In this document: positions 24,750 to 33,303 of the stretch, one piece after another
Position numbering within the stretch: position 1 is the stretch's first letter
Layout: the number at the start of each line of letters is the position of its first letter
The notes under the pieces: model-generated
What the model saw: only the letters and a program-made list of their open reading frames with translations
Databases searched by the model: none
Told to the model about the DNA's origin: nothing
Assembly: GCF_900105055.1 (NCBI RefSeq)
Contig: NZ_FNTA01000004.1
Span: forward strand, 4,743,501-4,807,500
Origin: Amycolatopsis lurida
GTDB taxonomy: Bacteria > Actinomycetota > Actinomycetes > Mycobacteriales > Pseudonocardiaceae
Reading direction: 5' to 3'
DNA: 64,000 nt
Made by a program: the position numbers and the translations under genes

Positions 24750-25436
24750 TTACAGCACGTTATGGGCGCGCATGACGGTGAGCAGGGCGTCCGGCCGCTC
24801 GGTCGTCGGCAGCGGCTCTACCAGCGCGAACGCGCAGCCGATCTCGCGTGCGGCGCCGTCGGCCTCCTCGCTGTCGCCGACCATGAGCGTTTCCGCGGGG
24901 TCGACCCCGAGCCGCTCGACGGCCGTGCGGAAGATCTCCGGCTCCGGCTTCACCGCTCCGACCTCGAACGACAGGATGAACTCGTCGACGTAGGCGTCCC
25001 AGCCCCGGCGCCCGAAGGCGGGCCGGATGTCGAAGGCGATGTTGCTCAGCACGCCGAGTTTCACGCCCTTGCCGGAGACGCCCTTGAGAACGGCTTCGGT
25101 GTCCGGGTACGGCGTCCACTGGGTGGGATCGATCAGCCGGGTGTAGAGCGCGACGGCCTGGTCGGCGTGCGGCACCCCGGACTGCTTGAGGACCTCGAGG
25201 TACACCTTCCGGTGCAGCACCGGGTCGCGGTCGCGGTGGTTCCAGGCGTGCAAATGCTCCTCGTCGAGATCGACGACCTGGCCGACCGGCGCGGTCATCC
25301 GGCGCATCAGTTCGGTCTGGGCCTCGATGTCGAGGCTCTCGCCTTCGTGGTCGGTGAGGTCGGCGAGCCAGGTCTCGTCCTGTTCGAGCCGGAAGACCGT
25401 GCCGGAGAAGTCGAACAACACAGCGCGAAAGGTCAC
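24750..25436 (-). CDS. HAD-superfamily hydrolase
   Basis: A 228-residue HAD phosphatase. VLFDFSGTVFRLE has Ser in place of the second motif-I Asp (DFSGT rather than DxDGT). SNIAFDIRP is motif II, and KPEPEIFRTAVERLG with LMVGDSEEADGAA are motifs III and IV. The start is placed at GTG 25436, because further upstream the frame runs into an intergenic hairpin. The Ser in motif I could alter catalysis toward dehalogenase-like or phosphonatase-like chemistry. Substrate unknown. Confidence 0.8.
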   Translation of the reverse strand: MTFRAVLFDFSGTVFRLEQDETWLADLTDHEGESLDIEAQTELMRRMTAPVGQVVDLDEEHLHAWNHRDRDPVLHRKVYLEVLKQSGVPHADQAVALYTRLIDPTQWTPYPDTEAVLKGVSGKGVKLGVLSNIAFDIRPAFGRRGWDAYVDEFILSFEVGAVKPEPEIFRTAVERLGVDPAETLMVGDSEEADGAAREIGCAFALVEPLPTTERPDALLTVMRAHNVL

Positions 25437-25488
25437 GAACCCCACATTAGCCACGATCGTGGGATCCTCGCCGCCCCCCGCTTGTGAG

Positions 25489-25535
25489 ATGAAAGGCCCC
25501 TTCGTCGCAAAATTCGCGATGAAGGGGCCTCTCAT
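25489..25535. terminator. Long hairpin after PPOX gene
   Basis: A 20-base arm (25489-25508) pairs with 25516-25535 with two mismatches around a seven-base loop. The arms contain AAGGCCCCTTC. It lies just after the leftward PPOX stop and probably ends that transcript, but no T-tract is present. Confidence 0.6.
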
Positions 25536-25543
25536 GGCGTGTG

Positions 25544-25939
25544 TCAGGCGGCGTTACCGGTGATCTTGGTGGGCGTGATCCGGACCAGCACGCGGACGAC
25601 GTCCGCCGGCTCCTCCGGGTAGTCCTTGCCGAGGTACTTGTGCGAGAGCTCGTTGATCAGCTCGCGCCCGCCCTCGTCGGTCATCTCCACGGTCCCGCGG
25701 ATCTCGACGTAGTCGTACGGGTTCTCCTGGTCGAAGACCGAGACGGACACCCGCGGGTCCCTGGCCATGTTCCGCTCCTTGAGACGGCCGCGGACGGTCG
25801 CGAAGACCACCGTGTCGCCGTCCCGCTTCGCCCACAGCACGGACGTCTGCGCGGAGCCGTCGGCGTTGATGGTCGCCAGCACCGGGAAGTTGTTGCCGTC
25901 GAGGAGTTTCTTGGTCGCGTCGTTGAAGGTCACACCCAT
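25544..25939 (-). CDS. PPOX-class F420/flavin-dependent protein
   Basis: A 131-residue split-barrel protein of the pyridoxamine 5'-phosphate oxidase class. LLDGNNFPVLATINADGSAQTSVLWAKRDGDTVVFATVRGRLKERNMARDPRVSVSVFD is the cofactor-binding half. Actinobacterial proteins of this size with PYDYVEIRGTVEM usually bind F420 or flavin and reduce or bind small molecules. It is a close paralogue of the next gene upstream (25962-26357), 22 bases away. Its exact reaction is unknown. Confidence 0.85.
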   Translation of the reverse strand: MGVTFNDATKKLLDGNNFPVLATINADGSAQTSVLWAKRDGDTVVFATVRGRLKERNMARDPRVSVSVFDQENPYDYVEIRGTVEMTDEGGRELINELSHKYLGKDYPEEPADVVRVLVRITPTKITGNAA

Positions 25940-25961
25940 GGCTGAATCCTAAGCAGCCTGA

Positions 25962-26357
25962 TCACCGGACGTTCCCGGCGATCCGTTCGACCCGCAGGCG
26001 GACGATCACCCGCTGGACGTCGTCGCCCTCCGGCGGCGGGTCCTGGCCGAGGTACTTGTGGCTGAGCGTCTTCGGCAACGTCTTCCCGGGGTCCGGGGTG
26101 ATCGTGACCGTGCCGCGCAGTTGCGTGTGCCGGTACGGGTTCTCCGCGTCGGTGATCGACACGCTCGCGCGCGGATCGCGACGCAGGTTCCGCACCTTCA
26201 GCCGGTCTTCGGTGGCGCTGAAGACCAGATCGCCGTCGTCGAGGCCCACCCAGATGACCGAGGTCTGCGGACCGCCGTCGGCGTCCAGCGTGGCCACGGT
26301 CGCGAAGTTCTTGCCGTCCACCAGTTCGCGAACCGGTTCGGGAAGTGTGACTGCCAT
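25962..26357 (-). CDS. PPOX-class F420/flavin-dependent protein, paralogue
   Basis: A 131-residue split-barrel protein with the same layout as its downstream neighbour. It has LVDGKNFATVATLDADGGPQTSVIWVGLDDGDLVFSATEDRLKVRNLRRDPRASVSITD, then NPYRHTQLRGTV and LSHKYLGQDPPPEGDD. The tandem pair probably arose by duplication. It starts 28 bases after the ispF stop, in the same direction. Confidence 0.85.
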   Translation of the reverse strand: MAVTLPEPVRELVDGKNFATVATLDADGGPQTSVIWVGLDDGDLVFSATEDRLKVRNLRRDPRASVSITDAENPYRHTQLRGTVTITPDPGKTLPKTLSHKYLGQDPPPEGDDVQRVIVRLRVERIAGNVR

Positions 26358-26385
26358 GACAGGCCGAACCGGCTCCCGGCGGCGG

Positions 26386-26856
26386 CTATTCCTGCGAGGG
26401 CAGGAGCAGCGCCGTCGCGAACGCCGCGATGCCCTCGCCGCGTCCGGTCAGGCCGAGCCCGTCGGTCGTCGTCCCGGAGACGCTCACCGGCCCGCCGACG
26501 GCCTCGCTCAACACCTTCTGCGCCTCTTCGCGGCGCTTCCCGACGCGCGGCGCGTTGCCCACGATCTGGACGGTCGCGTTCCCGACGGTCCAGCCGCCCG
26601 CCTCGACCAGGCGTCGCGCCTCCGCGAGGAACTCGACGCCGTGCTTGCCCGCCCATCGCGGGTCGCCGGTGCCGAACACCGCGCCGAGATCGCCGAGCCC
26701 GGCGGCGGACAGGAGCGCGTCGCACAACGCGTGCGCCGCGACGTCGCCGTCCGAATGGCCCGCGCAGCCGTCGACGCCGGGCCAGAGAAGACCGGCGATC
26801 CAGCATTCGCGGCCCGCCTCGACGGGGTGGACGTCGACGCCGTTGCCGATCCTCAC
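26386..26856 (-). CDS. ispF: 2-C-methyl-D-erythritol 2,4-cyclodiphosphate synthase
   Basis: A 156-residue IspF of the non-mevalonate isoprenoid pathway. GNGVDVHPVE supplies the metal Asp and His near residue 10. GHSDGDVAAHALCDALLSAAGLGDLG holds the third metal His and the conserved core. TTTDGLGLTGRGEGIAAFATALL is the C-terminal signature. It forms the trimeric zinc enzyme that cyclises CDP-methylerythritol phosphate. It lies downstream of ispD with a 72-base gap. Confidence 0.95.
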   Translation of the reverse strand: MRIGNGVDVHPVEAGRECWIAGLLWPGVDGCAGHSDGDVAAHALCDALLSAAGLGDLGAVFGTGDPRWAGKHGVEFLAEARRLVEAGGWTVGNATVQIVGNAPRVGKRREEAQKVLSEAVGGPVSVSGTTTDGLGLTGRGEGIAAFATALLLPSQE

Positions 26857-26928
26857 AGGGTTTCCTCTTCTCGCCGTTAGACCGCGACCGCGATCACGTT
26901 AGCGACTCATCCCGGGAATCGGGGGGGA

Positions 26929-27576
26929 TCACAGCACTTCCTCTTTCCCGGCCACCGCGATCGCCTCGGCCAGTTTCAGTTCGAACGCGGTGGTGACGCG
27001 CATCGCATCCGGGTGCCCGGCGATGGTGTGCGCGCCGTCGAGAGACGGCTTGTCGACATACGAGAGAAAAGTCTCACGGGTGAAGCCGAGCGGGGTTTGG
27101 GCCGTGCGCAGGTATGCGCGGTCTTCGGTGCCTGTGATCACCTTCGCCGCGTCGGTCACCTTCACGGTGTCCGCCATCGGCAGGACGGGAACCACGAAAG
27201 GCGAGCCCGCGCGGACCGCGTCCGCGACGGCACGGATCGTGTCCGCGGGGGTGAAGGCACGCAAGGCGTCGTGCACGAGGAAGACCGGATTCCCGGTGAT
27301 CTCTTTTTCGACGGTGTCGAAAGCATGCTCCAGTGACGCGCCGGGTACTATCCGGCAACGCTCTTCGAAGCCGCTCAAAGCGGCCGAAAACAAAACAGCA
27401 CACCGCTCGGGGGCCGCTACGACCACCAGATCGAGATCCGGCAGAGCGAGCAGCCCCCGCACAGTGTGCGTGAGTAGCGCTTCACCATTGACCGGCGCGA
27501 GAGCGAGCTCCGCGTCGGAGGCATGGTGACGAACGACAGTGACGAACACGATTGTGCTCATATGGACGGTGCTCAT
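26929..27576 (-). CDS. ispD: IspD-like cytidylyltransferase lacking the nucleotide-binding signature
   Basis: A 215-residue protein in the exact place of ispD between carD and ispF. The second half is recognisably IspD: FLVHDALRAFTPADTI, VVPVLPMADTVKV and LRTAQTPLGFTRETFL. The N terminus reads STIVFVTVVRHHASDAELALAPVNG, where normal IspD has the Gly-rich CTP loop with Arg and a following Pro-Lys. The Asp-Asp motif that follows the PQGF-like region is also missing (SLDGAHTIAGHPDAMRVTTAFE). It may be inactive, have changed function, or be complemented by another IspD. ATG codons at 27576 and 27561 are both possible, and neither has a clear ribosome binding site. Confidence 0.75.
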   Translation of the reverse strand: MSTVHMSTIVFVTVVRHHASDAELALAPVNGEALLTHTVRGLLALPDLDLVVVAAPERCAVLFSAALSGFEERCRIVPGASLEHAFDTVEKEITGNPVFLVHDALRAFTPADTIRAVADAVRAGSPFVVPVLPMADTVKVTDAAKVITGTEDRAYLRTAQTPLGFTRETFLSYVDKPSLDGAHTIAGHPDAMRVTTAFELKLAEAIAVAGKEEVL

Positions 27577-27635
27577 ATGTGCGCGATCGTAGAGGTATCC
27601 CTCGCAGCCTCACCTGGCGTGGGACACCCGCCGGT

Positions 27636-28127
27636 TCAGACTGCCGCGGTTTCCAGAACTTCGTCGAGGAGGACTTCAGCCTTGTCCTCGTCGGTGCCCT
27701 CCGCGAGCGCCAGCTCGCTGACCAGAATTTGCCGCGCCTTCGCCAGCATGCGCTTCTCGCCGGCTGAAAGTCCGCGGTCCTTCTCTCGCCGCCAGAGGTC
27801 GCGCACCACTTCGGCCACCTTGTTCACATCGCCGGAGGCGAGCTTCTCGAGGTTGGCCTTGTACCGACGAGACCAGTTGGTGGGCTCTTCGGTGTGCGGA
27901 GCACGCAGAACGTCGAAAACCTTGTCCAGTCCTTCTTGCCCGACGACATCACGAACGCCGACGATCTCGGCGTTGTCAGCGGGCACGCGAACCGTAAGAT
28001 CCCCTTGCGCGACTTTGAGGACGAGGTACTTCTTCTCCTCGCCCTTGATCACGCGGGTCTCGATGGCTTCGATGAGTGCGGCACCGTGGTGCGGGTAGAC
28101 GACGGTCTCTCCGACCTTGAAAACCAT
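27636..28127 (-). CDS. carD: CarD-family RNA polymerase-binding regulator
   Basis: A 163-residue CarD, near the usual 162 of mycobacteria. The N-terminal Tudor-like RNA-polymerase-interaction domain begins MVFKVGETVVYPHHGAALIEAIETR. The C-terminal DNA-binding domain has NWSRRYKANLEKLASGDVNKVAEVVRDLWRRE with the conserved Trp that opens promoter DNA. It stabilises open complexes at rRNA and other promoters and is usually essential. It leads the carD-ispD-ispF group. Confidence 0.95.
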   Translation of the reverse strand: MVFKVGETVVYPHHGAALIEAIETRVIKGEEKKYLVLKVAQGDLTVRVPADNAEIVGVRDVVGQEGLDKVFDVLRAPHTEEPTNWSRRYKANLEKLASGDVNKVAEVVRDLWRREKDRGLSAGEKRMLAKARQILVSELALAEGTDEDKAEVLLDEVLETAAV

Positions 28128-28424
28128 GTGTCCTCTGCCCCTTTCGCTGAATTCATCTTAGCACGTGCCGACGAGGCCCACCTAGCGGCCCGCGATCGTC
28201 GTCGCAGGTCAGCGGCCTGACGGTGCTCCGCCCGGGGGTTGACAAACCCAATTCGCCCATGCTCACGCTGGTGAGAAGCGAACGATTTCCAAATCCTTTG
28301 TGGACGGTTGATCTTGGGCACGTCACCGCATTGGTGGGGTGTCAACACGCACCGGGTTCTCCGCCCGCGAAGGCGCCCGGCTAGTCTTCGCGGTGAAGAG
28401 GCCGTGAGATGGAAGGACTCCGAC
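28128..28424. other. Divergent promoter region between carD and lpqE
   Basis: A gap of 297 bases with no gene. A TTGACA lies at 28239-28244 on the plus strand, but I see no convincing partner -10 hexamer. The stretch presumably holds both promoters. Confidence 0.4.
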
Positions 28425-29147
28425 GTGAGGCTGCAGAATCGTCGCGTGTTCGGCGCAGGTGTGCTGGCGCTCGGCGCCGCGCTCGTGCTCGCCGGCTGCG
28501 GTGCTGGTCAGATCACCCAGACCGACTCGCAGCAGCCCGCGGTCAACGGGACGTACGCGCAGGCGAAGGACCTGGTGCTGCGGAACGCCGCGCTCCAGTT
28601 CCCGACCGATGGGCAGGCGTACCCGGCCGGTTCCGCCGCGCCGCTGACGCTGACCATCGTGAACCAGGGCAAGCTGGACGACGAGCTCGTCTCGGTCTCC
28701 TCCGAAGCCGCCGCCGGTGACGCCAAGATCACCGGATCCAAGGTCATCGCCGCGAGCCACGCGCTCGTGATCGGCCCCTCCGACACCGTCGAGTCGACCA
28801 AGGAGGTCGCCCCGACGAGCGCCCCGTCCTCCGCGCCGGCGTCGTCCTCGGGCGCGCCGTCGTCGTCGGGTGCCCCCTCGTCGTCGGGTGCCCCGTCGAG
28901 CTCCGCCGGGACGGTCACGCCGTCCGCGGGCCCGGAGACGACCAACGCGCCGGACCAGGTGGGCAAGGCCACGATCGAGCTGCAGGGCCTGAAGCAGCCG
29001 GTGTGGGCGGGCCAGACCATCAAGGTCACCTTCGTCTTCAAGAACTCCGGCTCGATCACGGTCGACCTGCCGGTCGCCGCGCCGTCGCACCCGGGCAGCC
29101 GGGCGCCCGCGCCGGAGAAGGAAGCCCCCAAGGGCGGCGGGCACTAA
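28425..29147 (+). CDS. lpqE: LpqE-like lipoprotein
   Basis: A 240-residue lipoprotein starting at GTG 28425 with AAGGA seven bases upstream. The signal VRLQNRRVFGAGVLALGAALVLAGCG ends in the lipobox LAGC, so the Cys is lipidated and the protein held on the outer face of the membrane. The domain ALQFPTDGQAYPAGSAAPLTLTIVNQG resembles PCu(A)C-type copper-chaperone folds. A low-complexity Ser/Ala/Pro linker with repeated GAPSSS units (about residues 135-170) splits it from the end. M. tuberculosis lpqE occupies the same place between carD and radA. Confidence 0.8.
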   Translation: MRLQNRRVFGAGVLALGAALVLAGCGAGQITQTDSQQPAVNGTYAQAKDLVLRNAALQFPTDGQAYPAGSAAPLTLTIVNQGKLDDELVSVSSEAAAGDAKITGSKVIAASHALVIGPSDTVESTKEVAPTSAPSSAPASSSGAPSSSGAPSSSGAPSSSAGTVTPSAGPETTNAPDQVGKATIELQGLKQPVWAGQTIKVTFVFKNSGSITVDLPVAAPSHPGSRAPAPEKEAPKGGGH

Positions 29148-29163
29148 GTTCTCGTAGCCGAGC

Positions 29164-29208
29164 CGAAAGGGCCCTTCACCGCATGCCATGCGGTGAAGGG
29201 CCCTTTCG
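29164..29208. terminator. Near-perfect palindrome after lpqE
   Basis: Arms 29164-29185 and 29187-29208 are exact reverse complements around one base. They contain AAGGGCCCTTC. It lies 17 bases after the lpqE stop and probably ends that transcript. No T-tract follows. Confidence 0.65.
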
Positions 29209-29285
29209 CTGCGTCACATGCGGGGAAAGCTCCCTTCAGCCCGTCGTTGCCGTGGTTTGTCGGTGGTGGCCGCTAGCCTCGCGGG

Positions 29286-30644
29286 GTGGTCAAGAAAGGC
29301 AGCACCTACCGCTGCGGTGAATGCGGATACGAGGCGCCGAAGTGGGTCGGGCGCTGCCCCGAATGTCAGGCGTGGGGGACCATCGAGGAACGCGGCGACG
29401 CCCGTCCCGCGATAGCCAGGGTCGCGGCGGGAGCGCCCAGCGCGCCGGCGCGCCCGATCGGCGAGGTCGACGTCGAGACGGCGCGTGCGAAGCCCACCGG
29501 TGTCTCCGAGCTGGACCGGGTGCTCGGTGGCGGCTTCGTGCCGGGCGCGGTCATCCTGCTCGCGGGCGAGCCCGGTGTCGGCAAATCGACCCTTCTGCTG
29601 GAGGTCGCCTACCAATGGGCGGCCACCGCGGGCCGCGCGCTCTACGTCACCGGCGAGGAGTCGGCGGGGCAGGTGCGCCTGCGCGCCGAGCGCACCGGCA
29701 ACGTCCACGACGAGATGTTCCTCGCGGCCGAGAGCGATCTCTCCGCGATCCTCGGGCACGTCGACGCGGTCAAACCGGGGGTGCTGATCGTCGACTCGGT
29801 CCAGACCATGGCCTCGCCGCAGGTGGAGGGCGCGCCGGGCGGCGTCACCCAGGTCCGCGCGGTCACCTCCGGGCTGGTCGCGCTGGCCAAGGAGCGCGGG
29901 CTGCCGATCGTGCTGGTCGGGCACGTCACCAAGGACGGATCGGTCGCCGGGCCGCGCGTGCTGGAGCACCTGGTCGACGTGGTCCTGCAGTTCGAGGGCG
30001 ACAAGCATTCGACGCTGCGGATGCTGCGCGGCATCAAGAACCGGTTCGGCGCCGCCGACGAGATCGGCTGCTTCGAACTGGTCGAGGAGGGCATCGTCGG
30101 TGTGCCCGATCCGTCAGGGCTGTTCCTCAGCCACACCGCGGAGCCGGTCGCGGGCACCGCGGTCACGGTGACCATGGAGGGCAAGCGGCCGCTGCTGGGC
30201 GAGGTGCAGGCGCTCGTGTCGGCGACCCAGTCACCGCAGCCCCGGCGCGCGGTGAGCGGGCTCGATTCGGCGCGCGTCGCGATGGTGCTGGCCGTGGTCG
30301 AGAAGCGGGCGAACATCAAGGTCGGCGACAAGGACGTCTACGTGGCGACGGTCGGCGGCATGAAGATCACCGAACCCGGGATCGACCTCGCGGTGGTGCT
30401 GGCCCTGATCTCCTCGGCGAGGGACACGCCGCTTTCGCCCAAACTCGTCGCGATGGGCGAGGTCGGGCTGTCGGGCGAGGTCCGGCGGGTGCCGAGCGTC
30501 GGGCGGCGGCTCGCGGAGGCCGCCCGGCTCGGCTTCACCTACGCGCTGGTGCCGCCGGACTCCGGCAAGATCCCGCCGGGGATCCGGGTGCTGGAGGTCC
30601 CGGACGTCGGAAGCGCGCTCAACGCCGCCAAGCACGCGCGCTAG
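29286..30644 (+). CDS. radA: DNA repair protein RadA
   Basis: A 452-residue RadA/Sms, which helps process recombination intermediates with RecA. The N-terminal zinc finger is YRCGECGYEAPKWVGRCPECQAWG. The RecA-like ATPase has Walker A GEPGVGKST near residue 95 and the RadA-specific KNRFG motif in GIKNRFGAADEIG. The C-terminal Lon-like domain includes VGLSGEVRRVPSVGRRLAEA. The start is GTG. In mycobacteria disA follows, but here the next gene is convergent and unrelated. Confidence 0.95.
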   Translation: MVKKGSTYRCGECGYEAPKWVGRCPECQAWGTIEERGDARPAIARVAAGAPSAPARPIGEVDVETARAKPTGVSELDRVLGGGFVPGAVILLAGEPGVGKSTLLLEVAYQWAATAGRALYVTGEESAGQVRLRAERTGNVHDEMFLAAESDLSAILGHVDAVKPGVLIVDSVQTMASPQVEGAPGGVTQVRAVTSGLVALAKERGLPIVLVGHVTKDGSVAGPRVLEHLVDVVLQFEGDKHSTLRMLRGIKNRFGAADEIGCFELVEEGIVGVPDPSGLFLSHTAEPVAGTAVTVTMEGKRPLLGEVQALVSATQSPQPRRAVSGLDSARVAMVLAVVEKRANIKVGDKDVYVATVGGMKITEPGIDLAVVLALISSARDTPLSPKLVAMGEVGLSGEVRRVPSVGRRLAEAARLGFTYALVPPDSGKIPPGIRVLEVPDVGSALNAAKHAR

Positions 30645-31774
30645 CTGGGCTTGGGGCCGCCGTCGTCGGTGATCACCACCGAGATCGACGTGTCGAACAA
30701 GGTCAGCCCCGGCCAGCCCTCGTGCTGCCCGTTGGACCGGACGGCGCGGTTCCCGGCGACGGCGGCCGTCGCCTTGTCGACGACGAACGTGCGCGTCCGG
30801 TCCGGCAACGCGACCGTGAAGGACACCGCGGGCCGTCCGCCGGGAGTGACCACGCTCGCCACGTTGATACCGGGCATCCTCGCGAGCGCTTCGCACAGTG
30901 CCACCCGCAGCGCGCCGAAGCCTTGGGAGGACCGGAGGACTTGGAAGGCCATCTCGAACATCTCGGGGGTGGAGTTCCCCTGCTCCGGTGAGCGGCCGTC
31001 CGGCCAGAGGCCGTCGCGGCGGAGCCGCTCGGACAGCTTCGTCGGATCGGTAGGCAGTTCGGAAAGGAACTCCGGCGTCGGGTCGGTCCACCCGCTTTCC
31101 GACGGCAGCCGATCCTCGGAGGTCTTGACCGGAGGAGGCACCGGTGACGTGGTGGTCGTCCGCGGCGACCGGGCCTCCGTCACGGTGACGTGGGAAGACG
31201 GGCCCGGAAGTGTTTCGCCGTGGGACTTGGCCGTCTGGTAGTCGCCCTTGACCCAGCGGATCTCGCCGGTTCCGGTGAAGCGCGTCTTGACCCGCATCCA
31301 GCTGCGCGGCGGCAGCCATCGTTCGAGGATCTCGTGGGTTTGGTAGACGAGTCCCGTCTTGGTGACATGCGTGGTCCACGTGGACTCGGTGACGAGCCGG
31401 AACTGGTCGTCCCGGATCGGGAAGTCGTCGCCGTGGAGGCCTACGAGGGCGTCTTCGCCCTGGGTGACGGTCGAGTGGGCCGCGGGATCCGGGCCGTCGT
31501 CGACGGTGAAGACGTTCGTCGCCACGATCCCGCCGCCGGACACGAGCGCCGCGGCGGCCGCGGCCGCGATCCATCGCCAGGAGCCCGGCCGCTTCTTCAC
31601 CGGGGGCGCGGTCATGGGAAGGAGTTCGTCCTCGGCGTCACCGGCCGCGCGCAGGAGCGCCGCCTTGGCGCGGGAAAGTTCGTCCTGCCGGGTTTCGGGC
31701 CCGGCGTGGAGGTCGGCCAGCGCTTCGTCGAGTTCGGCCTCGGACCACACCTTCCGGATGTTATCGCCGTGCAC
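30641..31774 (-). CDS. Membrane-anchored partner of ECF sigma factor (CU044_5270-like)
   Basis: A 377-residue protein with a cytoplasmic N-terminal helix bundle (SEAELDEALADLHAGPETRQDELSRAKAALL), one membrane segment near residues 68-92 (SWRWIAAAAAAALVSGGGIVA) and a large extracellular part. Actinobacterial genes of this layout sit directly after an ECF sigma gene and are probably anti-sigma factors or sensor partners. It overlaps the sigma gene by 14 bases and the convergent radA end by four. The outer domain has a Thr/Pro-rich stretch near residue 215. Confidence 0.7.
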   Translation of the reverse strand: MHGDNIRKVWSEAELDEALADLHAGPETRQDELSRAKAALLRAAGDAEDELLPMTAPPVKKRPGSWRWIAAAAAAALVSGGGIVATNVFTVDDGPDPAAHSTVTQGEDALVGLHGDDFPIRDDQFRLVTESTWTTHVTKTGLVYQTHEILERWLPPRSWMRVKTRFTGTGEIRWVKGDYQTAKSHGETLPGPSSHVTVTEARSPRTTTTSPVPPPVKTSEDRLPSESGWTDPTPEFLSELPTDPTKLSERLRRDGLWPDGRSPEQGNSTPEMFEMAFQVLRSSQGFGALRVALCEALARMPGINVASVVTPGGRPAVSFTVALPDRTRTFVVDKATAAVAGNRAVRSNGQHEGWPGLTLFDTSISVVITDDGGPKPS

Positions 31775-32372
31775 TTCCGCCGCCCTCCTTTGTGGACTCC
31801 GGTGCGTTGGCGCGCAGCCATCTCCGGATCCGGTGCAACCGTGATCTGACCGTCCCGGCGGGAATTCCCAAGGCCTCGGCGACCTCGCCGGGATCCAGCC
31901 CCGCCCACGAGACCAGCAGCAGGGTGTCGCGGTCCGCGACGCTCAGTTCCGCCAGGGCCCCCGCCAGCAGGGCCGCACGGGACTGGGCGTCGACCCGCTC
32001 GGCGACGCGGCCGTCGTGCCCGGCCGAGACCGTCTGGCCGGCGGCCGCGAGCCTGGCCGTGGCGTTGAGCGCCCTGGTCTCCGTGCGGACGTGGTGGCGC
32101 AGCAGGTTCGTCGCGATCCCGTAGAGCCACGCGCGCGCCGTGCCTGCCTCGGGGCGATACGTCTCACGTCGCCGGAGCGCAACGAGGAAGGTCTCGGCGA
32201 CGAGGTCGTGCGCGGTCTCCGTGCCGACGCGGCGCGCCAGATAGCGCTGGAGCGGGGCCGCGTGGGCGTCGAAGAGCAGGCCGAATACGGGTGCGGGATC
32301 CGGACCACCGAGATCCGGTCTGTCCAGCCCGCGCGTGCCGGCCTGCTCGTGATCGTCTTTCATCACCTGCAC
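31761..32372 (-). CDS. ECF RNA polymerase sigma factor
   Basis: A 203-residue ECF sigma factor. Region 2 has LLFDAHAAPLQRYLARRVGTETAHDLVAETFLVALRRRETYRPEAGTARAWLYGIATNLLRHH, including the -10-recognising helix. Region 4 has LAELSVADRDTLLLVSWAGLDPGEVAEALGIPAGTVRSRLHRIRRWLR. Start GTG at 32372. It is coupled to the membrane partner downstream, so its activity is probably held at the membrane until an external signal arrives. Confidence 0.9.
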   Translation of the reverse strand: MQVMKDDHEQAGTRGLDRPDLGGPDPAPVFGLLFDAHAAPLQRYLARRVGTETAHDLVAETFLVALRRRETYRPEAGTARAWLYGIATNLLRHHVRTETRALNATARLAAAGQTVSAGHDGRVAERVDAQSRAALLAGALAELSVADRDTLLLVSWAGLDPGEVAEALGIPAGTVRSRLHRIRRWLRANAPESTKEGGGSARR

Positions 32373-32530
32373 GATCGCTATTGCCCGATGACGCCCGGAG
32401 CGTTCATCCGATCCTACTTTCGTCGTGGGCCGAACGGGGAAAGCGCAGGTGACACCGCAGACAAAAGCCGCGGGACCGGAGATCCTGTTCAGGATTCACC
32501 ATCCAAAAGTGAAACTGGGGAAGGATTACC

Positions 32531-33196
32531 ATGCGTCGACTCAGGACCGCGGTCGTGGCCGCGCTCGCGGTGTCCGCACTGATCACCGCTCCGGCCGCGG
32601 CCGTCGCCCAAGGCGAGAACGTCGTACCCGCGCCCGACTTCGTGAAGTCGATGGCGCCGCCCGCCAAGGTCGAAGGGGTCAGGGCGGCCGCGGAGCTCAA
32701 CATCCAGTACCAGATCCAGGAGACCGGATACTGGTGCGGCCCGGCCGCCACCCGTATCGCCATCTCGGCCAAGAACGGCAACCCGCCGAGCCAGCAGCAG
32801 CTCGCGAACGAGCTCCCGACCAGCACCAACGGCACCGACTGGATCGGGCAGGTCACCCGCGTCCTCAACAACCACGTCGCCGGTGGCTGGTACGAGACCA
32901 AGGAGATGCCGAACGACCCGCCGACCCAGGCACAGCGCGATCTCCTGTGGCGCGACATCGTGCTGGACGTCGACAAGGGCTACGCGATCGTCGCGAACAT
33001 CGTCGCCCCGGCGAACAACCACCCGCCGGGCTACCCGAACTACACCATCTACCACTACTTCACGATCATCGGTTACAACAGCGACAACATGACGGTGAAG
33101 ATCGCCGACCCGGCCAACTTCGGTGGCAACCAGATCTACTGGCTCACCTTCAACCAGCTCGCCACCCTGATCCCGCCGAAGGGCTACTCGGCCTGA
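32531..33196 (+). CDS. Secreted C39-like papain-fold peptidase
   Basis: A 221-residue exported protein. The signal peptide MRRLRTAVVAALAVSALITAPAAAVA is cleaved after AVA. The catalytic Cys69 is in ETGYWCGPAATRIA with a Gln shortly before. His175 is in YTIYHYFTIIGY and Asp193 in KIADPANFG, giving the peptidase C39-2 triad. It is probably released into the medium. A perfect 21-bp hairpin follows the gene. Confidence 0.82.
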   Translation: MRRLRTAVVAALAVSALITAPAAAVAQGENVVPAPDFVKSMAPPAKVEGVRAAAELNIQYQIQETGYWCGPAATRIAISAKNGNPPSQQQLANELPTSTNGTDWIGQVTRVLNNHVAGGWYETKEMPNDPPTQAQRDLLWRDIVLDVDKGYAIVANIVAPANNHPPGYPNYTIYHYFTIIGYNSDNMTVKIADPANFGGNQIYWLTFNQLATLIPPKGYSA

Positions 33197-33208
33197 CCCT
33201 CTTCGCGG

Positions 33209-33254
33209 TTCGTCACCTACTTGCGGCGCCCGCGCGCCGCAAGTAGGTGACGAA
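33209..33254. terminator. Perfect 21-bp hairpin between secreted enzyme genes
   Basis: Arms 33209-33229 and 33234-33254 are exact complements around CCGC. The arms contain TTCGTCACCTACTTGCGG. It begins 12 bases after the C39 stop and 95 bases before the cellulase start, so it separates two transcripts. There is no T-tract. Confidence 0.65.
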
Positions 33255-33303
33255 TGGCGTGAGTTGTACGAATCTTGTACGGGAAGGCTCGAAGCTGACG
33301 GGC

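Noticed and set aside
25437..25535. Upstream ATG for the HAD gene at 25535
   Set aside because: The added residues come from the intergenic hairpin. The HAD domain starts directly after GTG 25436.
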